From: Armatimonadota bacterium
GTDB lineage: Bacteria > Armatimonadota > Hebobacteria > CAIYQO01
DNA: 34,556 nt
Reading direction: 5' to 3'
NCBI GenBank assembly: GCA_029553475.1
Contig: JAKPKV010000100.1
Location: 1 to 34,556 of the forward strand
The notes beneath the pieces were generated by a model. It saw nothing but the letters and a program-made list of their open reading frames with translations, was not told the origin of the DNA and did no database searches. Both the position numbers and the translations under genes were made by a program. Positions 23,662-31,187 of this stretch are shown here, one piece after another; the stretch's first letter is position 1, and the number at the start of each line of letters is the position of its first letter.

Positions 23662-23686
23662 CCTCGGCCGGCGATCCCGGCCGAGG
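23662..23686 (+). terminator. Perfect 10-bp hairpin between BFN and PHP genes
   Basis: CCTCGGCCGG (23662-23671) pairs with CCGGCCGAGG (23677-23686) around CGATC. There is no U-tract, so it may be an attenuator or mRNA stabiliser inside the operon rather than a full terminator. Confidence 0.55.
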
Positions 23687-23704
23687 AGTATCGAGTGAGC
23701 CCAT

Positions 23705-24544
23705 ATGATCGGTTTGAGACAGGCCTCGCAGCTTGATGATCACGTGCACTCCACCGCCGGGTCGGCGGATGCCCGGGATTCGATGATGGCGCTGTGTGCG
23801 CGGGCGGTGGCGCTGGGGCTGCGGCGGGTATGCTTCACCGAGCACGTGGATTACGATGTCACGCTGCCGGAGTATGGGTACTTCGACTTCGCGCGGGTGC
23901 GGCGGGCGTGGGAGGAGGCGCGCTCAGCGTATGCCGGGCGGCTGGAGGTGCGACTGGGGCTGGAGGTGGATTTCCGGCCGGCCTTTCTCGCGCGGATGTG
24001 CGACGACCTGCCGCGGTACGCGGTGGATGTCGTGCTCGGCGCGGTACACAGCTATGGCGGCCGGCACCTGCTGGACGTGCGCGCGGACAAGGCGACCTGG
24101 GCGCCGGAGGAGTTGGGCGCGCTCTACGCCGCGTATTTCCGCGACCTGCGCCTGCTCATCGAGACGGGAGTGATTGACAGCCTGGCGCATTTCGATTATC
24201 CGTACAAACTCGGCCTGCGCCCGGCGGAGACGGCGGACATCCCCGGCTACGAGGAGGAATTGACGGCGACGCTGGCGCTGGCGATCGCCCGCGGCGTGGC
24301 CATCGAGGTGAATACGAAAGGGGCGGATACCGGCACGCCGTTGGCGGCGTCCGCAGCGATATTGCGACGCTATCGCGAGCTGGGCGGCACGCGGGTGACA
24401 CTCGGGTCCGACGCCCACCGCGCGGCGGACCTGGGCGGGGGGCTGGCGGTCGGCGCGGCGGCGCTGCGTGCGGCGGGGTTCACTCACGTCACCACCTACC
24501 GGGCGCGCGCGGCGGAACGCGTCCCGCTGGAGGAGCAGGCATGA
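23705..24544 (+). CDS. PHP-domain phosphatase (histidinol-phosphatase HisJ-like)
   Basis: 279 aa. The metal-binding motifs of the PHP superfamily are in order: DDHVHSTAGSADA (H13, H15), FTEHVDY, GLEVDF, GAVHSYGG, HFDYPYKLGL, EVNTKG and TLGSDAH. The HisJ-type length and the DxHxH start favour histidinol-phosphate phosphatase (last phosphatase step of His synthesis), but no his gene is nearby, and polymerase/exonuclease-like or other phosphoester activities are possible. The ATG at 23705 has GAGTGAG about 7 nt ahead. The stop overlaps the next gene (ATGA). Confidence 0.85.
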   Translation: MIGLRQASQLDDHVHSTAGSADARDSMMALCARAVALGLRRVCFTEHVDYDVTLPEYGYFDFARVRRAWEEARSAYAGRLEVRLGLEVDFRPAFLARMCDDLPRYAVDVVLGAVHSYGGRHLLDVRADKATWAPEELGALYAAYFRDLRLLIETGVIDSLAHFDYPYKLGLRPAETADIPGYEEELTATLALAIARGVAIEVNTKGADTGTPLAASAAILRRYRELGGTRVTLGSDAHRAADLGGGLAVGAAALRAAGFTHVTTYRARAAERVPLEEQA

Positions 24545-25323
24545 CCACGGCCATCATCGGCGGCACCGGCGTCTATGAGCTGGGGGGAGAGGCGACGCCG
24601 GAGTTCGTGCCGACGCCATTCGGCGCGGCGGCGATTTTTCGCGCGCGGGTGGGGGGGGCGGATACCCTTTTCCTCGCCCGGCACGGGGTGGGACACGCCA
24701 TGCCGCCGCACCGGGTGAATTACCGCGCCAACATCTGGGCGCTGCACGCGCTGGGGGTGCGCGAGGTGCTGGCGACGCAGGCGGTGGGCAGCCTGAACCC
24801 CGACATGCCGCCGGGCAGTTTCGCGCTGTTGGGGCAGTTCATAGACTGGACGAAAGGCCGGCCCGCCACCTTTTTCGACGGTGACGACGGCATGGTCGTT
24901 CACGTTGACGTCACCGAGCCGTACTGTCCGCGGGTGACGGCGGCTGCGCGGCACGCGGGGGCATTTCTCGGCGAGGCGCTGCACGGCGATGCCGTCTACG
25001 CCTGTGCCGAGGGACCGCGTTTCGAGACGCCGGCGGAAATTCGCGCCCTGCGCCTGCTCGGCGCCGACTTGGTCGGGATGACGAACGTGCCGGAGGCGGT
25101 GCTGGCGCGCGAGGCGGGGCTGTGTTACGCCGCGGTGTGCATCGTCTGCAACTGGGCGGCGGGCATCTCGCCGACGCCGCTCACCCACGCGGAGGTGCTG
25201 GGCATCATGTCCGACCGCACGGCGGACCTGCGGACGCTCATTCGCCGCTACTTGGCGGAGCGCGCGGCGGGATCATGCCCGTGCGCGGAGCTGGGCTTCC
25301 CCCAGTACCTCCCGGCGCTATGA
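24541..25323 (+). CDS. MTAP/PNP-family nucleoside phosphorylase (probably 6-oxopurine, MTI-type)
   Basis: 260 aa. It has IIGGTGVYEL (phosphate loop), ARHGVGHAMPPHRVNYRANIWAL, ATQAVGSLNPDMPPGSF, and GMTNVPEAVLAREAGLCYA with M180 contacting ribose. The purine-contact position in IVCNWAAG is Asn (N204), where adenine-specific MTAP has Asp. Asn there is characteristic of 6-oxopurine enzymes such as PNP and bacterial S-methyl-5'-thioinosine phosphorylase. The reaction is phosphorolysis to base plus (methylthio)ribose-1-phosphate in purine/methionine salvage. It overlaps the PHP gene by 4 nt, and its end overlaps the convergent EamA gene by 6 nt. Confidence 0.87.
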   Translation: MTTAIIGGTGVYELGGEATPEFVPTPFGAAAIFRARVGGADTLFLARHGVGHAMPPHRVNYRANIWALHALGVREVLATQAVGSLNPDMPPGSFALLGQFIDWTKGRPATFFDGDDGMVVHVDVTEPYCPRVTAAARHAGAFLGEALHGDAVYACAEGPRFETPAEIRALRLLGADLVGMTNVPEAVLAREAGLCYAAVCIVCNWAAGISPTPLTHAEVLGIMSDRTADLRTLIRRYLAERAAGSCPCAELGFPQYLPAL

Positions 25324-26232
25324 TGCCGCCGGCTTCGCGTTGCCCGGCAGGCTCACCAGCAGGATGCCCGCCGCCATGACGGCGATGCCGAGCCAGTGGA
25401 AGGGCGAGAGGCGCTCGTCCAGCCACCACCAGGCGAAGAGGATGGCGCAGGCCGGGGTGATGTACTGCATGACGTTCACCAGGTTGAAGTCCAGGCGATG
25501 GATCGCCTCGTACCAGGCGACGAAGGCGACGCCGGTGGGGAAGAGGCCGATATAAAGGATCATCCCCCAGACGGCCGGTTCCGGCGCGGGCCAGGGGAGG
25601 GGCAGCGCCAGCCGCACCGCGAAAAGCAGGATGCCGCCGAAGAGCATCGCCCACGTGGTGGTGACGAAACCGCCGTGGCGCGCCACCACGCCCCGCCCCA
25701 GCACGGAATAGAGCGCCCAGGCGCCGGCAGAGGCGAGGATGAGCAGGTCGCCGCGCCAGTGCCCATGCGCCCGCCAGACTTCGCCGATGAGCAGGCTGCC
25801 GCCCAGCGCGATGCCGATGCCGAGCGCCTGCCGGGCCGTCACCCGTTCGCCCAGCGCGGCGGTGAGGAGCAGCATGAGCAGCGGGCTGAGCTGCATGATG
25901 AGCGCGCCATTCGTCGCGGTGGTGGAGCTCTGCCCGATGAAGAGGAGCACGCTCATGCCGCACATGCCGAGCAGGCTGAGTCCCGCCATCGCGAGCAGGT
26001 CGCGCGGGGGGACGGCGAGAAAGCGGCGGCGAAAGACGGTGAGCGCCGGCACGAGCAGCACCAGCGCGCCGATGACGAAGCGGACCGCGGAGAGGGTGAA
26101 GGCGTCGGCCTGCCCGTCAGCCGTGAGCGCGCGCACGAAGACGAAGGTGGTGGCCCAGAGCACGGCACTGGTGAACGACCAGAAGAGGCCGAGGGGGTCA
26201 TGCGCCGGGGCGGAGCGGCCGGGCGTGCCCAT
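25318..26232 (-). CDS. EamA/DMT-family transporter
   Basis: 304 aa with ten predicted membrane helices in two homologous EamA halves, for example WSFTSAVLWATTFVFVRAL and, in the second half, ASAGAWALYSVLGRGVV. TPACAILFAWWWLDERLSPFHWLGIAVMAAGILLV is the typical C-terminal end. The family exports or imports metabolites such as amino acids or nucleoside derivatives; the substrate is unknown. The ATG at 26232 follows the fmdB-like stop by one base, so translation is coupled. Confidence 0.9.
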   Translation of the reverse strand: MGTPGRSAPAHDPLGLFWSFTSAVLWATTFVFVRALTADGQADAFTLSAVRFVIGALVLLVPALTVFRRRFLAVPPRDLLAMAGLSLLGMCGMSVLLFIGQSSTTATNGALIMQLSPLLMLLLTAALGERVTARQALGIGIALGGSLLIGEVWRAHGHWRGDLLILASAGAWALYSVLGRGVVARHGGFVTTTWAMLFGGILLFAVRLALPLPWPAPEPAVWGMILYIGLFPTGVAFVAWYEAIHRLDFNLVNVMQYITPACAILFAWWWLDERLSPFHWLGIAVMAAGILLVSLPGNAKPAAS

Positions 26233-26233
26233 C

Positions 26234-26530
26234 TCACTCGCCAGCGGGGGCGGCCGCGGCGGAAGCATCCGCGGCGGGGGCGCCCGCGGCGGGGGTGTCC
26301 GCGGCCGGTTTCGTCTCGGTTTTCGCCGGCGCGTCCGCCGGGGCGGGGGTCTTCTGCGCGCTGTCCGTCACGTACCAGCCGCTGCCTTTGAAAATGATGC
26401 CGGCGGCATGGAACACCTTGCGCACCGGGCCGTCGCAGACCGGGCAATGCAGCCGCGGCGCCTCATCGGCGCTGTGGCGCACATCGAATCGGTGCATGCA
26501 CTCCTGGCAGGCGTATTCGTACAGCGGCAT
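26234..26530 (-). CDS. FmdB-family zinc-ribbon protein
   Basis: 98 aa. The N-terminal 50 residues are the FmdB putative regulatory domain: MPLYEYACQECMHRFDV, then LHCPVCDGPVRKVFHAAGIIFKGSGWYVTD, with CxxC at 8-11 and 29-32. The rest is a low-complexity Ala/Pro/Lys/Asp tail, common in this family and of unknown use. AAAGGAT about 8 nt before the ATG and a clear promoter at 26560-26588 define its 5' end. It is transcribed together with the EamA transporter. Confidence 0.9.
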   Translation of the reverse strand: MPLYEYACQECMHRFDVRHSADEAPRLHCPVCDGPVRKVFHAAGIIFKGSGWYVTDSAQKTPAPADAPAKTETKPAADTPAAGAPAADASAAAAPAGE

Positions 26531-26559
26531 TGGCGTGATCCTTTCGATGGTGACGCGTT

Positions 26560-26588
26560 ATTATACTTTGCCGTCGCGCGGGGGACAA
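26560..26588 (-). promoter_or_regulatory. Sigma70-type promoter for fmdB-eamA
   Basis: On the minus strand TTGTCC (26583-26588) and a perfect TATAAT (26560-26565) are separated by 17 bp, giving a leader of about 25 nt to the ATG at 26530. Confidence 0.7.
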
Positions 26589-26724
26589 GTCCGAAGTCCC
26601 AGGTCCGCAGTTGAGGGGGGCAGGCGCAGGCATGAGTGCCTCACCGTCGTTCTGGCGAGGGCGCGTCGCGTGATGCGGAGTACATGCTGTTTGACAACTT
26701 GTTCCCGCTCTGGTGGGCTGTTCA

Positions 26725-26974
26725 CTGGGGCCGCGGAGTTGTACTCCGCATGCATTTCTATACAAGTCTATCAGATACGTGTCGCGGGTCGTCACGCTGT
26801 ACCGTGTCCCGTCGGCGAGCCCTCGGTAGCGCGTGTTGCCGAAAGGAATACCTGGTTGTTTCTCCCCCCACCCGTGGCGTGGAGGGCACGGATCACACCG
26901 CACGGTACAGCGTGACGACCCACGACAGATAATCCATGTGCAGATGCGTGCGGAGTGCAACTCCGCGGCCCCAG
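26725..26974. repeat. Inverted-repeat element, family A copy 3, with family B nested inside
   Basis: Outer arms 26725-26755 (CTGGGGCCGCGGAGTTGTAC...) and 26944-26974 match at 29 of 31 and are family A. Inside them, 26780-26806 (TGTCGCGGGTCGTCACGCTG...) and 26901-26927 match at 26 of 27 and are family B. CTCGACGGCGTCTCGCC just beyond (26984-27000) echoes the repeats at 17347 and 17603. The 26531-27129 gap otherwise holds only the fmdB promoter, and no gene. Confidence 0.85.
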
Positions 26975-27129
26975 GTGCGGGGGCTCGACGGCGTCTCGCC
27001 CTCCAGGAAGGCCCGGTAGCTGCGGGGCGCAATGAACTAGGAACGCCACGCCGCGGCCTCGGTGAAGGGTCATGCGTCCCGATTGCCTCGGGATGGGCGC
27101 TTTCCCGAGTGACGGCGTAGCCGCGCGCG

Positions 27130-27735
27130 TCAGGGCAGGCGTATCTCGACGGCGTAGCTGAACCAGTCCGCGGCGTCATCCGCGCCGGCGTGGAGGCGGA
27201 GGCAGAAGGTATCGCCGGCGCGGAGCGTGCGGGCGCAGGTGAGGGCGTGGGTCTGGCCGAGCTGGTTGGCGAGGAGGGCGGGTTCGCTGACGCGGGCGGC
27301 GTTGTGCCAGAAGGTGAGGGCGGCGCCGTCGCCCTCGGGGTCGGCGTCGAGACAACTCACGGTGACGGTGAGCTCCGCCGGGCCGGCACGCGGGGCGCGC
27401 CAGGCGATGACGGCGTCGGCGCCCGCGACGGGATGCAGTTTGTGCCGGGCGATGAGCGCGGCGGGATTGGCGGCGTCGCGCCAGCAGTCGGTGATGCCAT
27501 GCCCGGCTTCCGCCGGTGCGGCGCCCCAGGCCAGCGGCTGAGAGGCGGCGCTCTCCGGCGCCGCTTGATGGTAAAACCAGCCGCTCGCTCCCTGCACGGC
27601 CGCGAATTCCTCGGGGAGGCGGTAGCGGCTTGCCTGCGCGGGCGGATGGGCCGGATCATCGGCCAGCGAACCGCCGGCGGTGCATCCCGCACAAATCACT
27701 CCCACCATCCCCAGGCACAGACTCCACCAGCGCAT
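27130..27735 (-). CDS. Putative lipoprotein of unknown function
   Basis: 201 aa. The N-terminus MRWWSLCLGMVGVICAGC has a charged start, a hydrophobic core and a lipobox-like CAG|C (Cys at -3 is unusual), suggesting lipid attachment. The mature part is beta-rich: PAELTVTVSCLDADPEGDGAALTFWHN and RTLRAGDTFCLRLHAGADDAADWFSYAVEIRLP, resembling a C-terminal jelly-roll of carbohydrate-active or pre-peptidase type, without a clear match. The start at 27735 has AGGGGGA about 8 nt upstream, but that Shine-Dalgarno sequence is within a stable hairpin (27742-27785). It lies downstream of the DUF4139 gene on the same strand. Confidence 0.65.
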   Translation of the reverse strand: MRWWSLCLGMVGVICAGCTAGGSLADDPAHPPAQASRYRLPEEFAAVQGASGWFYHQAAPESAASQPLAWGAAPAEAGHGITDCWRDAANPAALIARHKLHPVAGADAVIAWRAPRAGPAELTVTVSCLDADPEGDGAALTFWHNAARVSEPALLANQLGQTHALTCARTLRAGDTFCLRLHAGADDAADWFSYAVEIRLP

Positions 27736-27741
27736 GGCCGT

Positions 27742-27785
27742 TCCCCCTGTGCCGATCAGCTTAGCAGCCTGGCGGCACAGGGGGA
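27742..27785 (-). promoter_or_regulatory. Hairpin overlapping the lipoprotein Shine-Dalgarno sequence
   Basis: TCCCCCTGTGCCG (27742-27754) and its exact complement (27773-27785) make a 13-bp stem with an 18-nt loop. On the minus-strand transcript the arm nearest the gene contains the AGGGGGA ribosome-binding site. It could terminate the DUF4139 transcript or hide the site. Confidence 0.6.
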
Positions 27786-27837
27786 TGTTCAGCGGACGCA
27801 CACGCCGGCGGCGGTGTGCGGCGCAGTGAGCAACCCG

Positions 27838-29859
27838 TCAGTCCAGATTCAACCCCGCCACGTAGTCGTTCAGCTCCTTGCGCAGCGCGCCCTCGCGCTG
27901 GGTGAGCTCTTCGATGCGCTCGCGGAGTTTCTCGATGCGGGTCTCCTGCTCGCCGAGCTTGGCGACGTAGCGCTTGTAGAGATCGGAATTGCGGTCCAGC
28001 GCGCCCATGTTGGAGCGGATGCGGTTCTGCTCGGCGGTGATGGCATTGATCTCCTGCTCGGCGAGATTGCGCTGGTAGCGCAGCTCATTCAGGCGGCGCT
28101 GCATCTCCACCACGCGCTGCATGGCGGCCTTCACCCGGTCGCTCATCTTGCCGGTGGTGATGTAGCCGACCAGCGCGTCGGTGTTCATGCCGGTGATCGC
28201 CAGCGTCTCGCCGGCCTTGCGCTCCTCGACCACCGCCAGCTTCGCGCCCTCCGCCGCCGGCACCTGGCGCACGAAGCGGTACAGATCATTCGTCTTCTCG
28301 TCGGCCTTCTCCGGCTCGATCAGCTCCCAGCCGGCCTGCAGCGGATGCTCGATGATGAGCTTGCGATCTTTCCCGTCGGCGATGGCGGCGATATAGGTGG
28401 CGGTGCGGCGGTACTTGCGCGCGATGTGCAGCATGCCCTGCACCACCTTGAAGGTGAGGATTTCGCTGGTCTCGCGCACGTCCTCGCGCTTCACCTTCAT
28501 GCCGAGATCCACCGCGTAGGAAATCAGCCGGTCCTCGCCGGGCTGCAGGTCTTCCACCACCGCGTCGCCGGCGTAGACGTCATCGCTGTAGACGGTGATC
28601 GGGCCGCCCATCAGGTGCATGCCGGTGGTATTTTTCAGCCGCATGCCGTACATCGGGTGCAGCGAAGAGGGCGAGGAGATGGTCACCTTCCACGCGCCCA
28701 CGCCCTCGGCGATAATCGGCAGCATCGCCGACTGCTGGCGGGGGAGCGTCACCAGCTCCTTCACGGTATACTGGAAGCCCTGGCCGAGATCCTTCGCGGA
28801 GGCGGCGGCCTGCACGGTGTCCGAGTAGGCGCGCAGGCGGCCGGCGACTTCGCCGTTGACCGTGGGCGGTGTCGCCAGCATATTTTCCATTTCACCGAGC
28901 TCAACGCCCCCGCGCAACTGCACGCGCTGGCGCTGATTCATCCTGGGCGTGGCGTTACTATCGTACCCGGCAGCATCCAGCACCGCGCTATACATCACCG
29001 GGCGCAGCGAGGCGAAGCGGGCCGGTTCGTAGACGGGGCGCGGCACGTAGATGGGGGAATACAGGTCCTGGATGAAGCTGACGGGCCGGCCGGAGACGAG
29101 GGAGAGGCGCACATTCTGCCAGTCGGTGTCGCTGGTGTTCTCCACGATCGCCCAGCCCTGCATCAGCGCGTCTTGCTCGCCGAAGACCAGCCGGTAGGAG
29201 GTTTTCCAGATGGGCATCTCGGTGACGTAGCCCACCTTCACCCGCCGCGTGCCCTCGCCGGCGAAGGTGATGCGCACAGGGCGGCGCTGGTTGTCCAATC
29301 CGGAGGCGAGCACGTCCAGCGCGTCGCGCAGCTCGGTGTTCAAGCGCTCATCGGCGATCGCGATATCGGAGATCTCCTCCAGCCGCACCGAGCGGATGCC
29401 GGTGGGGGTGACGAGATTCAGCACCTCCGTCTCCACCACCTCTCCCTCCTTGATGTAGCGCGTTTTCGTCTCCACGCCGAGGACTTTCCCGGTGATGGCG
29501 TTGGTGGCGGTGACGGTGACGGTCACCCCGCGCAGCCGGATGAGCAGCACGGCGATGGAGGGATTGTCGGTGAGGTCAATGGCGTAGGTGGACAGCGTCT
29601 TGCTGATGGGATCCTGGGCGCCGTAGGTGATGGCGCCCACCTTGCCGCCGTCGAGGTCAATGAGCACCAGCGATTTGAGCAGGTCGTTGATCTGCTCGGC
29701 CTTGAAGGAGAGCGTCACCAGGTCATGGCCGGTGACGCTGCCGGTGCGCTGCAGGTAGCCGACGCCGCTGGAATAGAGCACGACGTCGGTGACGGGCAGG
29801 TCGGCCGCGACAGCGGCGAGGGAGAGGACGAGCAGCAGCGAAAGCGCGATGCGGGTCAT
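27838..29859 (-). CDS. DUF4139 domain protein, exported
   Basis: 673 aa. Signal peptide MTRIALSLLLVLSLAAVAA, followed directly by DLPVTDVVLYSSGVGYLQRTG, the typical start of DUF4139/DUF4140-type proteins. A beta-rich centre has VGYVTEMPIWKTSYRLVF, GWAIVENTSDTDWQNVRLSLVSGRP and the DUF4139 core up to about 520. A C-terminal coiled coil (about 555-665: RVVEMQRRLNELRYQRNLAEQEIN...) closes the protein. The family function is not known; it is periplasmic or surface. AGGAGGT 5 nt before the ATG gives a secure start. TATTAT (29914-29919) may be its -10. Confidence 0.88.
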   Translation of the reverse strand: MTRIALSLLLVLSLAAVAADLPVTDVVLYSSGVGYLQRTGSVTGHDLVTLSFKAEQINDLLKSLVLIDLDGGKVGAITYGAQDPISKTLSTYAIDLTDNPSIAVLLIRLRGVTVTVTATNAITGKVLGVETKTRYIKEGEVVETEVLNLVTPTGIRSVRLEEISDIAIADERLNTELRDALDVLASGLDNQRRPVRITFAGEGTRRVKVGYVTEMPIWKTSYRLVFGEQDALMQGWAIVENTSDTDWQNVRLSLVSGRPVSFIQDLYSPIYVPRPVYEPARFASLRPVMYSAVLDAAGYDSNATPRMNQRQRVQLRGGVELGEMENMLATPPTVNGEVAGRLRAYSDTVQAAASAKDLGQGFQYTVKELVTLPRQQSAMLPIIAEGVGAWKVTISSPSSLHPMYGMRLKNTTGMHLMGGPITVYSDDVYAGDAVVEDLQPGEDRLISYAVDLGMKVKREDVRETSEILTFKVVQGMLHIARKYRRTATYIAAIADGKDRKLIIEHPLQAGWELIEPEKADEKTNDLYRFVRQVPAAEGAKLAVVEERKAGETLAITGMNTDALVGYITTGKMSDRVKAAMQRVVEMQRRLNELRYQRNLAEQEINAITAEQNRIRSNMGALDRNSDLYKRYVAKLGEQETRIEKLRERIEELTQREGALRKELNDYVAGLNLD

Positions 29860-29954
29860 AGATACCTCCTAATTATCGGTGAGATGGGTCGGCAGCGTGT
29901 CAGTCTGCTTGCTATAATACGCGTAACGCGGTCGCGTCGTTACGACTATTTCGT

Positions 29955-29971
29955 GCCGGTGAGACACCGGC
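29955..29971 (-). terminator. Hairpin downstream of the lipM-like gene
   Basis: GCCGGTG-AGA-CACCGGC at 29955-29971, 16 nt past the stop of the octanoyltransferase gene. It has a compact 7-bp stem without a U-tract. An inverted pair GTAACG/CGTTAC at 29923-29943 lies between it and the DUF4139 gene. Confidence 0.5.
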
Positions 29972-29987
29972 GCTCCCGGGGCGCGGG

Positions 29988-30833
29988 TCAGGAGTTGAAC
30001 GGCGCCGGGGCGGCGCGTGTTCCCGCCGTCAGCACGGCGTAGTCGGGGAGCAGCTCCCAGGCCCGCCGCTCCTCTTCCGCGGAGAGGGCGCCGTCCTCGA
30101 AGCGGATATCGAGCGCGGCTTCAAACCCGGCGCGGAGGGCGGCCACCACGTCGTCGTAGGGGATGGGGCGCCCGGCGCAGTCATGCAGGCCGACGGCGCC
30201 GGCGCGCATCACCTGCTCCCAGTCGGAGCGGTAGAAGACGTCATCCCAGCGGGGGAAATCAATGGTGAGCGGCAGCGAATTCTGCTGCACGATGATCCCC
30301 TCCTTGCGGAGCTGCGCGCTGCCGATGAGTTTTTTCCCCCCCACCATCAGGTCGCAGCGCGCCTTGGCGGCGAAGCAGGCGGGATTGCCGGCGGCCATCA
30401 CCGACGGGGGATCGGCGGCGCGGGCGGAGGCGCGGCGGTCCACCAATTCGGCGGGCAGGCCCAGCCGGCGCAGGCCGTCCACCAGCGCGCGCCCCAGCGC
30501 CCGGTAGCTCTCCATGATATTGGCCCCCGCGCCGGGGAGGTCGTCTTCGGCGATGATGATGCTGAAGGTCACCTCGTGATCGTGGAGGATGGCGCGCCCG
30601 CCGGTGGGGCGGCGCACCACGTCATACCCCAGCCGCGCGCAGGCATCGAGCCGCACGTTGCCGTCGGCGGGCTGAAACTTGCCCAGGGTGACGCAGGGGG
30701 GGGTCCAGCGGTACACGCGCAGCGCGGGCCGGGCCTGCCCCGCGCGCGCCGCTTCGGCAATCGCCACGTCCGCCGCCATGTGGAAGGCTCCCGGTCCCTC
30801 CACCGGCGCCAGCCATCGCCAGGTCGTCTTCAT
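29988..30833 (-). CDS. Octanoyltransferase LipM-like (lipoate ligase fold)
   Basis: 281 aa of the biotin/lipoate protein ligase fold. RRPTGGRAILHDHEVTFSI (74-92) is the ligand-binding loop and GGKKLIGSAQLR (165-176) carries the catalytic-region lysine. NPACF with C153 corresponds to the acyl-accepting cysteine of LipM, favouring octanoyl transfer from acyl-ACP to GcvH/E2 domains over ATP-dependent ligation. Lipoylation would then need a LipA elsewhere. The start has AGGAGG at a 6-nt distance. A GCAGG-N16-CGCGAAT motif lies just upstream. Confidence 0.85.
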   Translation of the reverse strand: MKTTWRWLAPVEGPGAFHMAADVAIAEAARAGQARPALRVYRWTPPCVTLGKFQPADGNVRLDACARLGYDVVRRPTGGRAILHDHEVTFSIIIAEDDLPGAGANIMESYRALGRALVDGLRRLGLPAELVDRRASARAADPPSVMAAGNPACFAAKARCDLMVGGKKLIGSAQLRKEGIIVQQNSLPLTIDFPRWDDVFYRSDWEQVMRAGAVGLHDCAGRPIPYDDVVAALRAGFEAALDIRFEDGALSAEEERRAWELLPDYAVLTAGTRAAPAPFNS

Positions 30834-30852
30834 GTATACCTCCTGTAGTGTG

Positions 30853-30881
30853 ATTCGCGCCGGGGCGACGGCGTCCCTGCC
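30853..30881 (-). promoter_or_regulatory. GCAGG-N16-CGCGAAT motif, copy 5 (lipM-like gene)
   Basis: On the minus strand GGCAGG (30881-30876) and CGCGAAT (30859-30853) are 16 nt apart, ending 20 nt before the ATG with AGGAGG in between. It is the clearest example of the motif placed as a promoter would be. Confidence 0.5.
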
Positions 30882-30900
30882 GAGAAACGTGACAGACCTG

Positions 30901-30929
30901 TTGACATCACCATGATTCTTTGGTATGAT
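30901..30929 (+). promoter_or_regulatory. Near-consensus sigma70 promoter for tRNA-Glu
   Basis: A perfect TTGACA (30901-30906), a 17-bp spacer and TATGAT (30924-30929). Transcription would start about 25 nt before the mature tRNA. Confidence 0.9.
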
Positions 30930-30961
30930 GACCGGCGTCAGGGAGGACGGCAGACCTGCAT

Positions 30962-31038
30962 GGCCCCTTCGTCTAGTGGCCTAGGACGCCTGGTTCTCAG
31001 CCAGGAGATCAGGGGTTCGAATCCCCTAGGGGCTACCA
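30962..31038 (+). tRNA. tRNA-Glu (anticodon CTC)
   Basis: The cloverleaf is complete. Acceptor GGCCCCT pairs with AGGGGCT (first pair G-U), the D-arm is GTCTAGTGGCCTAGGAC, and the anticodon stem CCTGG/CCAGG carries loop TTCTCAG, so the anticodon is CTC. T-arm AGGGG-TTCGAAT-CCCCT. CCA is encoded. It resembles bacterial tRNA-Glu closely. It is transcribed alone from its own strong promoter and followed at once by a 12-bp hairpin. Reads GAG codons, which are favoured in this G+C-rich genome. Confidence 0.95.
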
Positions 31039-31044
31039 TTCTGG

Positions 31045-31079
31045 GACGGCCGCCGGAACTCCGGCGGCCGTCGCTGTTT
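31045..31079 (+). terminator. Terminator of tRNA-Glu
   Basis: GACGGCCGCCGG (31045-31056), loop AACT, and the exact complement (31061-31072) form a 12-bp G/C stem, with a short TTT afterwards. A second, A+T-rich palindrome (ATCCTTA 31100-31106 with TAAGGAT 31114-31120) lies further on, before the next operon, and could be an operator. Confidence 0.8.
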
Positions 31080-31187
31080 GGTCCGGCGCTCCCGCCGTTA
31101 TCCTTAATTATTATAAGGATCAGTGCAACGTTTCAGCGCTCGCGGCGTATTATCCTTTGAATGACGCTGGATAAGGAGAACGGATCA

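Noticed and set aside
26636-27120. Several 90-100 codon frames across the nested repeat
   Set aside because: They read through inverted-repeat arms and their translations are repeated on both strands, as expected for palindromes, not genes.
29911-29919. Plus-strand promoter with TGCTATAAT near 29911
   Set aside because: No plus-strand gene follows within range and no -35 is evident; the minus-strand TATTAT for the DUF4139 gene is a simpler reading, though also weak.
27190-30042. 950-codon plus-strand open frame opposite the DUF4139 gene
   Set aside because: Low-information His/Gly/Arg translation; the minus strand carries DUF4139 with signal peptide and a strong ribosome site.
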